The notes beneath the pieces were generated by a model, which was not told the origin of the DNA, searched no databases, and worked only from the letters and a program-made list of their open reading frames with translations. From Halictus rubicundus (lineage: Eukaryota; Arthropoda; Insecta; Hymenoptera; Halictidae): DNA of 64,000 nucleotides. This document shows positions 49,551 to 61,890 of the stretch, piece by piece (position 1 is the first letter of the stretch; each line of letters begins with the position of its first letter). The translations under genes and the position numbers were made by a program. Where the stretch lies: assembly GCF_050948215.1 (NCBI RefSeq), contig NC_135164.1, forward strand, positions 5,957,116 to 6,021,115, written 5' to 3'.

Positions 49551-49739
49551 GACTCTACGTGTAGAAATGGCCACATAAAATGTGCACTCGAAACGTCCAT
49601 AGCGGTACTCTTTATCTGGACAGATAGATGTACGAAGAAGGAGTCAGCGACATTTATAGTCGACGTCCTGTACACTTTGAGTTTAGAAATTGCAATACAG
49701 TTAAAAATATTTCGGAGAACGCGTTTTGATAAACTATAA
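49551..49739 (+). CDS. Acceptor-led open frame, possible terminal exon (weak)
   Basis: A 30-base T/C tract ends TTTTATAG at 49550. From 49551 the frame GAC TCT ACG is open for 62 codons to TAA at 49737-49739. The product has no ATG near its start, is cysteine-poor after residue 30, and contains a hydrophobic stretch TFIVDVLYTLSLEIAIQL near its end. No donor of quality lies inside, so it would be a last exon. I recognise no family. The poly-pyrimidine tract may be only a simple repeat and a 62-codon frame can arise by chance in this composition. Confidence 0.15.
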   Translation, partial: DSTCRNGHIKCALETSIAVLFIWTDRCTKKESATFIVDVLYTLSLEIAIQLKIFRRTRFDKL

Positions 49740-52700
49740 AAGCTGGTTTTTCAGATTTTTAAATTTTTATGGAGGCAGAAGTTCTTTTAAATAAACAGAC
49801 CGAAGCCTGTGTGACAATCTTATGAGAAAACGAACATTGCTGCGCGTATTAGTATTTTCTTTATACATGAAGATGTTTGTCATTGTGAAATCACTTGGTG
49901 CATATAAAATATTTGATTCTGGAATGCAAATGCAATGAAGCCTTTTGATGTGGAAGTACTATTCTAGTCTACAGGTATTTTTGCATACCGTTTTCAAGTA
50001 CAGAACTGATCCTCAAGATCTACAATTTTTAATCAGATATTTAGTTTTAATTTCAAGTATAATTTACTGCGGTGTTAATCAAGGTGGCTGCTACGTAATC
50101 TTTTCATACGAGTGGAGTAAAGATATTGATCACAACGTTACGTGATTTTTGGTCAAAATGTGAAGTATAAAAATCGGACATGCAACAGACTGATACATGA
50201 ATAAACGGATATGTCAGCAAAAAAGCATGTTCTAATGAAAATCGTAGAAAATCCGGATGAGAGCGGGCATTATTAACAGAGAAACTAAAAGTTCATTTAA
50301 TTAAGCCTCCTTGGAAATGCGATGTACAATGTTCGTTTGCAAGATTGCGCAGAGACTCGGCACATTAAATAATAAGATAGGATCTCTATGCAATCCGCAA
50401 GAGTTTCGTACGGTTTTAATAATCGCTGATACCGAAAGCTTCGCATAAATATGCATTCGGAGTTCCGCAATCCACGGTATAGCATAATTTTCGTTGCATC
50501 GGAGGAGCGCATTCGAAATCGCAGCCAATTTCGGTCGGATTCCCCCGGTGATCATGAAATTACAGTTAGAAAGTAACGGTACCGTTCACGGTTTTCTTCG
50601 TTAGATATAATTGTTGCATTGGCGGAGGGAACGCGTTGCTATTCGACGATCCTTGAAAAACCTTTTGCCAAGAATCGTTGGCACGTCGGCTCCTCGGAGA
50701 TGCCGTTGATCATGCGATCGTCGCCCAGCGGGTTCCGGGACCCGGATGGGATGATCAACGGTCTGTGATTTTCAAATCAGTGATAAACGGGCAATTCATT
50801 ATTCGGGCATTATCATCGGTCCGCGGGCTTCGGGGATCGCGATATTTTTTCGAAATAACAGAGTCTCGGTAACGAATCGTCGATTTTTTTCTGTTTTTCT
50901 TTTTGGCTCGTTGCTCCTCCGAGCGGAGAGAAGAAAAAAGGATGAAAATGGAAACGGCGAGCACGGCGAAATAACAGGGCAGCCCCGTTAACGAGACGTT
51001 CTTAGCGTATAACGAGGGTTTTCGAAGAAATCGTTAGGGGAGTAATTCGCGCGTTCCTTCTCGCGAGTAATTACACGGCTGCCCGTAGAATTCCAGCGAT
51101 CCCCTGATTCATTATGCCACCGCTACGAGCCGGCAGCCACCGGTGTGATAGATCACCTTTTGTTTTCGATTCGTCAAATCCGCGCGCGTATCCGTTGTGT
51201 CGACTCGCGCGATCACTACGCGCGATAACGCGCGCTCTCCTGGGGACTCCGGGGCTCGTTGAAACGTAAATACGTTCGCCTAACCGCAGAAAATGGCTGC
51301 GCCGAGGAAACAGGGGGCGTCGGTGCCGGGGAGGGTAGAGTAAAAAGAAGAAAAAAGCAAAAAAACCGGGAAAAAGTGGGAAAAATGGAAGCTGGACGGC
51401 GAGAGCCTGCGGCCAGGCTGAATTGCAGCGCGCTGTCTTTAATTAAAACCATCAAGCTAGTTGAACAATTATCATTAATTACGGACGTTGGCTCGGTTGC
51501 TCGCCTCGCGTCGGCCGGTCTCGGCGCTCCCCTCCTAGAGCCTGGTTTCGATTCCAAAACCGACCGAGAAAAAACGATTTCTATCGTGCCTCCTTTCTCC
51601 TTCGACGCCGTTCGAAACTCCACTTTTTACCGCTAATTGAAGCCACGTTAATTAAAACGACGCGACGGCCTCTCGCGCGGTACGATCGCCAGTCGTGAAT
51701 TATCGAATCGGATCGTTAACCGAGAGTCCGTTCTACTCGAATCATACCGAATAATTCGTGGAATTGCCGTGAAATAAAGGAATCGGCGAATTAAGAATCA
51801 GAAATCGGATCAAGAATCGGAAACACCCTTTACTTTGACTTTTCCCGCGTTTCCGTACGATCGAAATCAACCGATCGATCGGGTCTCCTTTTATTCGTCT
51901 TTCCCCGCTTACTTTCACGACGAGAATTGATCGTTAATGCGAGCGCACACCGGTTCGATACCGTTCGAGATAATTCGCTCGATTGCCCGTGGGTGGTTAA
52001 GATTACAAGGAGAAAAATGTAGGTGGGGCACCTCGACTTCCTAAAAGCACACTCGGTGAACCGTTTCGGCCGATAATCGTCCGGCGGGCGATAATTAATT
52101 ACGCGTTATCTGGAATGGGGCTCGATTACGGTGTCTTAACGGGACAATAGCGAGCGGGCCCCGATAGCGGGGTCCTTATTAGGAAAAATTTAAGGCCCGG
52201 CCCGCGTGTTTATGGGCCACACGCAACGGTCCCGGCCATATTTCTCCGTGAAATTTAACGAACCCGCGGCGCAATGGGACACCATTAAAAAAATTCTTTC
52301 GCGGCGCACGCAACGCCGATAAATACCGCAGAACTCGGCCCCGGGGAATGGCCGTTGGACAACCAACGGGGAATGATAATATTACGGGACGTTTTACGCA
52401 TGCCCGTGCAAAAATGCCAACGGCGGGGCAACAACAAAAAAAAAAAAAAAAAAAAAGAAAACCAACGTACTGATTTATTCGCCGGCCGTGTAATTACGGA
52501 CAAGTCGATTTACGAACCGCGATGCACGCGTTCCGCGATTACGCGAGCACACCTGCACACGGCCGAGTTGCCCGAGATGCAAATTGCCCCCTAACCTCTC
52601 GGGGACTTATCGAAATTCTACCGCGATAACGAATTCGTCTATTCGCGAAACCGGACGCCTAACGGTCTCATCTCTTCCGTACGCGGCGCGGTAAGAAATA

Positions 52701-54041
52701 AAATCAAATTGAACGTTCATCTTCGCTTTCGGTGATTATGAGAAATCAGCGAGCGTCGGGACCAGTTATTAAATCATCCGGAGCGCGTTCGCTGTGTCGG
52801 TTGCGTTTAAAAGCGAGAGCTGTCCGCTGCGCGTGAAATATGGCAGCCGTAACGAACTAATTAAAATTCAATGTTTTCATGGGATTCGACCAGATTTATT
52901 TCGGCGATAGCAGATGATTCCCGTTACCCGGAGCGATAAACTGAAGATCACGGTCTTAATTCATCCGAAAAAATTCGGGAACAAAATTAAATCCAACTTA
53001 TTCGTTCCGCGTAAAAGCATAAGCAAACGGCTTCGTGGAAATTGATGCAATCATTATCAGAAGCAGCTTTCGTTGCACGAACCGCGGCAGATTTCGAGCC
53101 GCGCCAATTATTGTACGAGTCCCAGAGCCGCAGGAGCGTCGAAAGATTGCAAAGGGGGCCGCAGCAGCCCTTACAAACGAGGCCCGGCGAAAAAATAAAG
53201 GCAAAAAAGAAAAAAGGAAATCGAGGACATGGCCCCCGGGTCCCTCGACCAAGAGAAAATCGACGGTGTTTCGCGCATAATTAACCAGTTGTTCCGAGCG
53301 TATTTCAACCCCGGTGACGTCTCTATCCGAGCGCTTCGCTCATATCACAGCGTTTACTCGGATTTACATCGTGCATACATATGTATGAAAGAAACTACGA
53401 TTTGTATCGTCACGTTGGCCAATTAAGGTTGGCCGGGGTCGTTAACGAAGAGAATAATTAGAAAGCGCGGGCCTCTCCGCGGACCAGGGACGATTCCCCC
53501 CGCGCGTCCACTATGGAATACTGGTTGCGTTACTTTTTTTTTCCTTTTACCCGTCTTTTGCATCCTCGACACGAAACCAAACGCACGGGGTGCGTCCCGT
53601 AGGTGGTGCAAAGACGCCCAGGAATTAATATGTCCGTCATGGGTATCCGCGTCCGAAATCCTCTCTGCATGCGAAATACGCCGTACAACGGGTATCCGCG
53701 GCGCATGCAATTAAAACGCCGGTAATTGGATAGTATCTCACCATCCGATGCACGGTCTGTCACTCCGGAGCCTCGATATCCCCGAAAAAAGCCGATCTCA
53801 AGCGCGATCTTGCACCTTTTGTAACCTTAAACTCCACGCTCTTTCGAGCATGCGCCAAAACGGGCCCGGTGACACGGAAACTGATTATCTGACCCACTCC
53901 AAATGCTTCATACCAGCTCAGTAGACATCTCTTCATTATTTCATGCGAAGTCTTAACGATCTCGTAAAATATTTAATTGAATACGGCCAGATCGCTGATA
54001 CCGTGTTCGTCGCCCGGAAGAATTGTTCGTTAACTGCTCTA
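49740..54041. other. Probable intronic or intergenic DNA
   Basis: AT-rich to about 50.6 kb, then GC-rich. A21 run at 52436-52456 (no clear upstream retroelement body). A GC-rich inverted arrangement GGGCCCCGATAGCGGGGTCC lies at 52156-52175. No supported gene. Confidence 0.5.
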
Positions 54042-54222
54042 TTAACCTTTCGCACTCGAAGAATTGAATCCCCCTTCTATATATTTTTTGTTCATGTTGT
54101 ACACGCGAAAATGGTGCAATTTACTCGTACAAAATGTTTAGTAATTTATTAAATACTAACAAATTTAATTACGTGAAAAATATTTCGAATAATCGTGCAG
54201 CCATTCGGGTGCTAAGGGTTAA
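54042..54222 (+). mobile_element. TTAA-type miniature element, family B, copy 2
   Basis: TTAA flanks both sides (54042-54045 and 54219-54222). The left tip CCTTTCGCACTCGAA opposes the right tip TTCGGGTGCTAAGG. Interior AATGTTTAGTAATTTATT and CGAAAATGGTGCAATTTACT match copies at 14846 and 59312. Internally shorter (181 bp) than the other two. Confidence 0.85.
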
Positions 54223-57200
54223 AATTTGTCCTCGGTTGTTCACAATCCTGTTTCGTGACGGAGCACACAGAATTCATATTGCTCCAAGTTCAAATCGACC
54301 GTACATTTTTCCTCGAAAATATTCCGGTCAATTCTCAGAGCGTATGTAAATATGCAGTTAAAGTGTCAAACGCACCGGTTTATCAAAGAGAGACTGTACA
54401 CGTCGTCGCGCGATCAACGCCTGCCTGAAATTACCCTCGATTAATTCTCGCTTCGAAAAAAAAAAAAAAAAAATAATTCCTCGATTATCGAAGGGAAGAG
54501 GAGCGCTCGCGCGGGACAAAATATCGGTTCCGGGTATTTCCGGTCGGCTCGGGGTTTAATCGTCGCGATGGTCGATTCGCGGGCGGGCATGTTTGCCGTT
54601 TGCTTTTTCCGCGGGATTTTTTCTGGCCGTGACACGAGTCGGCGCGCGGGCGGCGGGAAACGGCCGGGGGTAGCGAGAGAGGAAATATTTGATAAACCGT
54701 CCCCCGATTACGGTCGCTTTTTTTCGACGGGAGCCGGCCGGCTGATATTTACCGCGAAAATCGTTCGGCTGGGTCGGTAAACAAAACGAGAGCGCGCACA
54801 ACGGGCCGAATCCCCGTGAAAAGATATTCCCGGTCGATTGAACGTGTTTCCTGGCGGTCGAAATTTCGCGGCAATAAAGAGGCGGACCAACAAAAAAAAA
54901 AAAAGGAAAAAAAGCGCGCGAGGAAGAAAGAATGGGCGAGAGAATGAGAGAGTGAGAGAGGTGGTAAAAAAAGAACGCCACGCGCGCGCGAACCGACACG
55001 ATTTTTCGGAGGCTGTAAAAATCACGTGTCCGCGCCCGGGAGCCGCCACGGTCGGGTCTGATCAGATGGCTACAGGGCTGATTTGCATGCGACCTTTGCC
55101 TCCAGGTGTTTCGGAATTTGCATACGAAAGGGTGACGCTCGCAGATTTCCCCCACCCCTTCGTTCTACTCTCTCGTCCCATTTTCCTCTGCTCCTCGTCT
55201 TTCTCTCTCTCTTTCACTGTTTCTCCCGGGGTCCCTCGGCTCGTTCAACCCCCGGCGTACGCATTTATGGGTTACTGGCTCAGCGTGTCGCGTCGTTAAC
55301 TCGCCGTTAAATTTTCGTTAACGTCGCTCTTTAACCGCCGCTGCTTCGACCGCCTCGAAATCACCGTCGACTTCGACTACCGCGCGATCCGCTAGCGTTG
55401 CCATCCTTCGTCTACTCGATCCTCCTTATTAACACAGGACACTCGGGCCGCCGCTGCAGCTTATAAGAAGTCGGAATTTATGTTGTTGCAAATGTGAACG
55501 CTTTCGGTCCTCCAGAAAGCCGAACGCGTTTATGGTGCATAAATATACGATATTTATTGGTCTTTACCAGTTGCCGCGTAGTAACCAGACAGGCTCGTGA
55601 TGGACACTTCAAATATAATTTAATAAATACCAGCATTACGCCTTTCTTTGAGACGATGTAAACTTCTGTACTTTCATGGCCAATATGCAGGCTATAATAT
55701 ATAGGCATTCGCCGTGGATGTATTTGCAGTTTCATTCATTTTAGCTACGCTGATATCGTCAGTATTGCGCAGTTGTGCTCTATGCAGTTATTATTCTCAG
55801 AAAAAGATTCTTGGAGTGCACTAGAAATTTCCTTCTTATTCTTATAGAAAATTGTTGTTTCTTCTTGAAATAAAAGTTCTAGCCATTTTTGCAGCCACGA
55901 AGGAAATCGTACAACAAGGTGTTAATGATTCACGTGTTTCGCGTCTTTTCTGAACATCTGCTCCAAATATGTTTACAATATTCATTACAATGTTTATCAA
56001 AGTACTTCACATAACGAAATTGAGACTAGAAAATAATGATTTACGAAGCCCAAGAAAATTCGACTCGTCTCAAAACACAGCAGAATACACTTTTAAAAAA
56101 TACCGTCACTCATACATGCCCGAATCGGCAATAAACGCGTTGATATCGTCTCCGGTATTTTAAATCGTAGTATAGTGAAACATTCAAGAATCATCGGAAT
56201 ATGTTCTGCAGGAGATGAATCAATCTTTCAGCGGCGGCCTCTCGATACCAGGAAGCAATTAGCAGGGAAGAGCGTTTCAAACGCACGCTCTCGGTGAAAT
56301 GATATTTATCTTGGCGTTTGAAATTTTCTTCGGGCGAGAAAATTGCTTGGCAGTAATTCACTGCGATAGACCGGACACGACTCGAAATTTAATGAGCGCT
56401 TCTCGAAAGCGGCTCGACGAATCGAACGTTATTATAAATTCAATCGCACGCGTGGCGCGTATGTGTGCGCGCGCCGAGAGGCCAGGGACGAGCAAACCGA
56501 AAAGACTCCCATGCCATTACTTCTGATTACGAATCGGTATTGCACGTAACCGGGGCCACTGCAAACACACGGCTCAATTGTAACGAGAGTTTGCACGCGA
56601 CCCATTGATTTGTTTATGTACTTCGGGGCACCGACAAGACCCATAAATAATCTGTCGGCCAACCGGAATAGCAACGATTTCAATGGTTATCGCCTAATCC
56701 AATTGATTTCTATCGACCTGTCGAAATTGTATATTGAGTTCGCTGGATTCGTTTTGCAACTTTCGATTTCAGAGTCCTTATTTTTTTATTGCATCGAGCT
56801 TTTAAATGTTGCCCGAGTATTTTCGTGAACGTGGCATTATGGCAAGAGAAAATAAAGTTCGGAACTGGATTTGGAGAAATGATCGTTCCAAAGGGCTCAT
56901 TTAGTTGTCAGCTTTGAAAGGCTCTATAGAAAATCTCTACTAATACTTTTTAATTTTTTATATGTCGTTAGACTGTCTTCACAAACGTAGAAATATTATC
57001 AATGGCTATTGACCTCGCACAGTATCGAGTCGGACGAATGTTACTCGTTTCTTCTAAGTCGAAACAAAATTTCGTTCTTCTGTAAACAATATTTAAGCAA
57101 CGGAGTAAATGTGGACGTGTAAGAAATATAAATTTTGCCTGCTCTTCTAGACAATCATCGGAGACAAAGAAGATCTAATCCTTCTAGCCGTGATGAGATA

Positions 57201-57379
57201 CACGAAGGAGTAAAATGAATAACGAGTGAACAATTTTCTAGAGTCTTTCTGATGAATTTCAATGAATCTATATTGTGAAAAATGATCGAATTATTAAGAA
57301 GAGGTTGGTATTAAATTTCGAAGAATTATCACCGGCGCGATTGCGTCTACGCGTACATGCCATGCGTGTGCGTGTTCCG
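54223..57379. other. Non-coding stretch with poly-A and purine tracts
   Basis: A18 run at 54456-54473. Purine-rich DNA at 54890-54970 produces lysine/arginine- or phenylalanine-rich chance frames on opposite strands, the largest being 199 codons. No supported gene. Confidence 0.5.
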
Positions 57380-57533
57380 CGATTATGGAGAGGGCCGGTC
57401 GGCAGCCATCTTGGCTGACGTCGCTCATGCTGAGCACGCAACCGCGAAACGTCGACTTCCTTGTTGCGATAGCGCCTTACTTTTTATTGCACCCTCTCTT
57501 TCCCTCTTGTTCTTCTCCCTCTCCCCCTCTCTC

Positions 57534-57572
<39 letters not shown>

Positions 57573-57715
57573 CTCTCTCCCGTCCCTCTCGTTGGTTCCT
57601 TACGCCTCCTCGCCCCTCTCTGTACACAAACGGCGTGTGTACTGTGTACACTTACACCGTGAGGCTGCGAAACGAACCGAGACACCCCTCCCGCGATAAC
57701 TAAAATGGCGGAATT
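57380..57715 (+). promoter_or_regulatory. Promoter-like CpG-rich patch with YY1/Pho-like and CRE-like sites
   Basis: GCAGCCATCTTGG (57402-57414) contains the YY1/Pleiohomeotic core GCCAT on the plus strand (AAGATGGC on the other). TGACGTCG (57416-57423) follows two bases later and resembles a CRE. A second ATGGCGG occurs at 57705-57711. A (CT) tract at 57537-57569 separates them. The cluster resembles insect housekeeping promoters, but no start site or downstream exon could be fixed and the strand is uncertain. Confidence 0.3.
57537..57569. repeat. (CT)n microsatellite
   Basis: Near-perfect CT run inside a longer pyrimidine-rich stretch from 57490 to 57600. Confidence 0.95.
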
Positions 57716-59311
57716 TAATGGACAAGCGGTTGGCCGCTATTCGCCGCTTACTATGAAAATTAAGGTAGGCGGCGGCGAGATCCTTATCGAGGCTGTTCGG
57801 TTTCCTCGTCGTCGAACCACCGAGAAAACGCACCCCTCCACCTCATAGTCTCCTTGCAACACCCACGGTCCTGGCGAACACTGTGCCGGGTCACTGGCGA
57901 CCCGTTCTACTCGCCTTTCGCGAGGCTGATCCTTGACCTTGCAATTAATACTTCGGAGGTAACGTCTGCAAACTGGCTCTGACGAATATTTAAAAATTTC
58001 TGACGCACGGTTATGACTTTTGGTAAAATGAGATTCTGGAAGCGTGCAACAGAAAGATATAGGTTCCAAAGAAATATTTTCGAAAACTCTTTGGATCTGC
58101 TGAGTGAAAACGACCCTTAAAGATTGCTAAATCTTTTCCATCGAAAAAAAAAGGACGTTCACTTGAAAAATATTTTTTAATATTTTCTGCGCCCTCTGAA
58201 TGCAAACGGTCCTTAAAGATTAAAAAATCTCTTGAAAACCTCCCATTTCTTTCCTATTTATTCGAGACTGTTGTAGCAGCAAGAGTGCAGGGGTTGTTTA
58301 GGTAACGCGAGGGATGTAGCGAAAAGAAATAACAGAATAGGGGTTGTTTTAGGGCTAAACTAGCCTGTAGAACATCGAATAAAAATATCGGTACATTTTT
58401 ATGCAAATTAAGCATCTCGACAAATCAACTGTTTGCATTTCAATGACACAAAGTCGGAACGATTCAGAACATTCAGACTCGTCATCCCTAAAATCGTAAT
58501 AGTCGTGCAGCAAATTAGCAACGCGTCACAAAACCATGTTCTAATAGCGTTTATAGCGTGTATTCTCGGCGATACGCGAGGTAATCCGAAAATAAAGATG
58601 CACGCGCGCCGTCGAGGTGTCCGACCGTTAATGAGAGTCCCTTTTACGATGTCACGCGATATCATGCCGTGCGGTGTAAGTAATTTGAATTCGCGGAAGC
58701 CCATTATTCAAGAGACGTCTCGTTCAATGTTCATCGGCGAGCTAACGACGCTAAAAGAAGAGTATCACTCCGTAATGTCGGGGGAACGATCGAAGAACCA
58801 ATTCGGAGGTATTCAATGAGCGCAAGGTTTCGTTTCTGCGCGAGCATCAAACGCGTACGCCGAGCTATTATCCAAAGCAAACGTTAACCGTTACGAGCGA
58901 GCCGTTTTGCGTCGAAAGAAAATAGAAAGTGGAAACTCTTATGTGCCATTTACATCTTAGTGGAGCAAACATCCCGAAGACGGTGCAAAACGAGCACAAC
59001 GTGTTCTTGGAAGCTGTTGTATCAACTTTAAGCGTTTCGAGCTTGTATAATCAGCTGCCTTTAAAAAAAATCAAGTGTATTTAAAAAATTCTTAAAAGTA
59101 ATATTACCCCTCTCGAAATTGGTCTTCAACCTTTAAGTTTATTTATCGTCCCATAAGTTCGTGCCGTGGATATGTTTATATTATTCAGCATTGAAAAGTA
59201 TTTTAGTGAAAAACCGCAGAAATTTTATAGCGAAGGTATGATGTCTTAGCCAAAAAGGGTCAGAAGAGGTTGTGGAACGAAAGGGTGATTACATATTTTA
59301 TTTTTCGAATT
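57716..59311. other. Non-coding stretch with a 96-bp partial duplication
   Basis: CCTTAAAGATTG...AAATCT at 58115 recurs as CCTTAAAGATTA...AAATCT at 58211, each preceded by CTGARTGNAAACG. The 128-codon frame 58433-58819 starts only at TTG, overlaps a 98-codon frame on the other strand and has no family resemblance I can see. Confidence 0.4.
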
Positions 59312-59559
59312 TAACCGTTAGCACTCGAATGGCGACTGTAAGGCGCCACTAAAAATTGCTGTACTATTGTTCAACATTTTTTTACACTATTAAATCTGAT
59401 TGTATTTAATAAATTACTAAACGTTTCAGTATCGAACGAGTAAATTACACCATTTTCGTATGAATAATATGAAAATAAAAATATGTAGAAGGGATATATT
59501 CTAGGTCGAAAGAAATGTTTCGTTTTGCAGTTAAAATAGCTTCGAGTCCAAAGGGTTAA
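59312..59559 (-). mobile_element. TTAA-type miniature element, family B, copy 3
   Basis: It runs opposite to the other two copies. TTAACCGTTAGCACTCGAA (from 59312) and TTCGAGTCCAAAGGGTTAA (to 59559) are matching ends including intact TTAA targets. It is 248 bp, the fullest copy of the family. The CGACTGTAAGGCGCCACTAA block next to the first end is shared with copy 1. The 97-codon minus-strand frame over it is a by-product. Confidence 0.9.
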
Positions 59560-61822
59560 TTGGTGCAAGAGTGAACGGCACGAACCTATGAGACGACCGA
59601 ATAATTTGTATTGATTATCGTACAAGATTTTTAGTGTCGAAGCAGGATTGAGTTCCTGTTGCACCAGTTCGGTGGGAAATGAATATTAAATGTTTTTACC
59701 TGTTGCATTGTTGAAGTTCGGGCGAGGGTTAAGAGCCCACGGGGATCTTTTGTGCGGCGACAGGCGGCGAACAAAAGTTCGTCGGAGTCCGGAGGCCTAG
59801 AGATTTTTTGCGGAAACATTACGAGTTATTATGGCGCCTTGTGCTCGTCGCCGATCGGCTTGCTGGAAAAGCTGTTCCCGCAAAAACCCGCTGAAAAACG
59901 AGATCGATAGCCGGCCGCGTCGCTAATCCGTAGCCAGCTCGCGTTTCCTTTTCTTCTTCGAAACGATCACGCCGGGTAGAACGGACGGCTACAACGAGAA
60001 ATGGTACGGGTAAACTGTCACGGATCGGCCTAACCGTCGCTGCAGCGAATATTAATTTTTTGCAGGATCTTGGCCGCGCTGCGCTTCCCACCACTTGGAA
60101 ATCGTAGTAACAGTAAAACGATCTCGGCGGTTCGGGCTTCTTCTTTTTATTTTCGCGTTTGTCCGAAGCGTCACCGCGCGATCCACCGTGTCTTCTCACC
60201 GTTGCCGATACCCTAAGCTCTCCGATCTTCGCCGCGTCCGTCGCGATTCGAGATGGTTAACGACGGTTAATTCGCGCGAGAACTTCAACAGCCGGTTCGG
60301 CTCCTCGTTGATCGAGGATCGCGTGAAAATAGAACGCTTCGACGGGGAAATCAATCGTTCCCCGTCTGATCAATTCCAGCCGACTGTTTCTTGTTCAGTT
60401 TGTTACCGTAACCGAGACGGTGCGGTCTTGCAAGAAACTTTGCCGGTGTTGCGAAATCGTTTTAACTGCTATGAGATGAAATTGATACGAAGCCCATTCA
60501 AGCTGTTCAAGAAAGATCGAGATTCCCACTTGGTTCCTGTTTTTTCTCACATTTTTTCTCTTCTGCATCCACTGACCAAAATTCACTGACAAAATGGGGT
60601 TTCGAGGACATTTTTGCGTGGAACACTAAAATTATTAACATCGAAGAATATCTAGTAGTCGTAGTGCTTCATTCATTGGAAAATTAGCTTGGAAAAATTG
60701 GGATTCCAGTTTCGGTAGCAGCAGAAATGGTAACAAGAGTGGTAACCGACTTGTTGCGGATTCAGAAATAAAAATGTGAGAAGAGGTGTTCTAGTCGCCG
60801 TTGCAAAAAGAATTAACGTTCCTCGAGAGTGACGCCTGGCCAAATTCTGAGATTACGAAAAACGGGGAGAGGTGAAAAATCAGCGTTCGAGCAACAGTGA
60901 AAAATGGCAGCAACGGGGAGACGATCCAGGAAATTTCGATTGGGAAAACGGAAAAAACAGAAAGAGGAGGTAAAATGGGAAGCGTCTGTTCTTGTTTGCA
61001 CGCGTGGACGCAAAACGAGGCACGATCATCCGGGCCGGACGATTGACCGAGCGATGGTATGGGGGGTTGGTCGCGGGCGTGGTGCTTACGAGAAAAATGG
61101 CGACACGGTGCGCGCGCGAGGGTGGCCGCTTTTATTCTCGCATAAATGCCGCGTGTGCGATGCACCCTCAACAGACCGCCCCGGTTTACTCTGACGAAAA
61201 ACAGCCCTCTTCCCCCCTGCAACCCCCTCGGACGCATCTGCGAAAGCCCCTCGAACCCCGCCGGAAAAGAGCGAGAGAGAAGGAGAGAGCGCCCGCCACC
61301 CTTCACGTGATTGGGAGGCACGAGTTTCCGCTTAACCCTCGGCCGGCTTATTATGCGCCAGTCGGATGGATAGATGGCACACGAATGGTTTCGGGATCGT
61401 CAGAGGGCACGTCGACGACAGATCGAACTGTTCCAGAGGGTTTTCGCGGCCTAACCGCCCACGCGTGCTTTTTCTTTTGTCGTCCGGCCGATCACGGCAC
61501 ATTGTTCTGCGAGACGCGAGCTGGCCGGGCAAAACTGTATTTTTCACATTTTTAGATTCCGCATTCAGCTCAAGAGAATCGACACGGTCAAATTGCCGCT
61601 TTTTAAACGATACAGCCATTTTAAATGAGTATACATTTATTTTACATTTACTGCCACATAAAATGCGTATATGCACAGTTTTCTTAAACTGTTCCGAGTC
61701 TACTGTACTTGAAATGTCTTAATGAACTAAATTAATTCGTTACTTTCTGACAGTTATTTTGATTACAATATATCTTGGCAATTCATAACTGGAGATATTA
61801 ATTTTCCAACATGTGTATGGGA
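59560..61822. other. Non-coding stretch, nothing recognised
   Basis: GC-rich. The plus-strand frame 60095-60589 begins with a hydrophobic run (FGLLLFIFAFV) resembling a signal peptide but then shows no domain, lacks cysteine pairing and overlaps a minus-strand frame. The 187-codon frame 60992-61555 is likewise unsupported. Confidence 0.45.
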
Positions 61823-61890
61823 GGCTGTGTGGCACAGTGAGTAGGACTTTGGAGACCTTCTTTTCGGAATTATTTCGACCCACCATAACC
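61823..61890 (+). other. tRNA-like relic (possible SINE head)
   Basis: TGGCACAGTGAGTAGG (61830-61845) resembles a RNA polymerase III A box, and ATTTCGACCC (61872-61881) resembles a decayed B box (GTTCGANTCC) at tRNA-like distance. GGCTGTG (61823-61829) pairs with CATAACC (61884-61890) at six of seven positions including one wobble, like an acceptor stem. The T stem does not pair, so it is not a functional tRNA. It could be a tRNA-derived SINE fragment or coincidence. Confidence 0.25.

Noticed and set aside
52436..52456. Poly-A run as the tail of a retrotransposon or processed pseudogene
   Set aside because: No target duplication, coding remnant or SINE body was found upstream.
58433..58819. 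128-codon plus-strand frame
   Set aside because: Needs a TTG start, overlaps a 98-codon antisense frame and contains a donor-like GTAAGT. No homology recognised.
60095..60589. 164-codon frame with a signal-peptide-like start
   Set aside because: The hydrophobic run is followed by unrelated composition, no family resemblance, and overlapping antisense frames.
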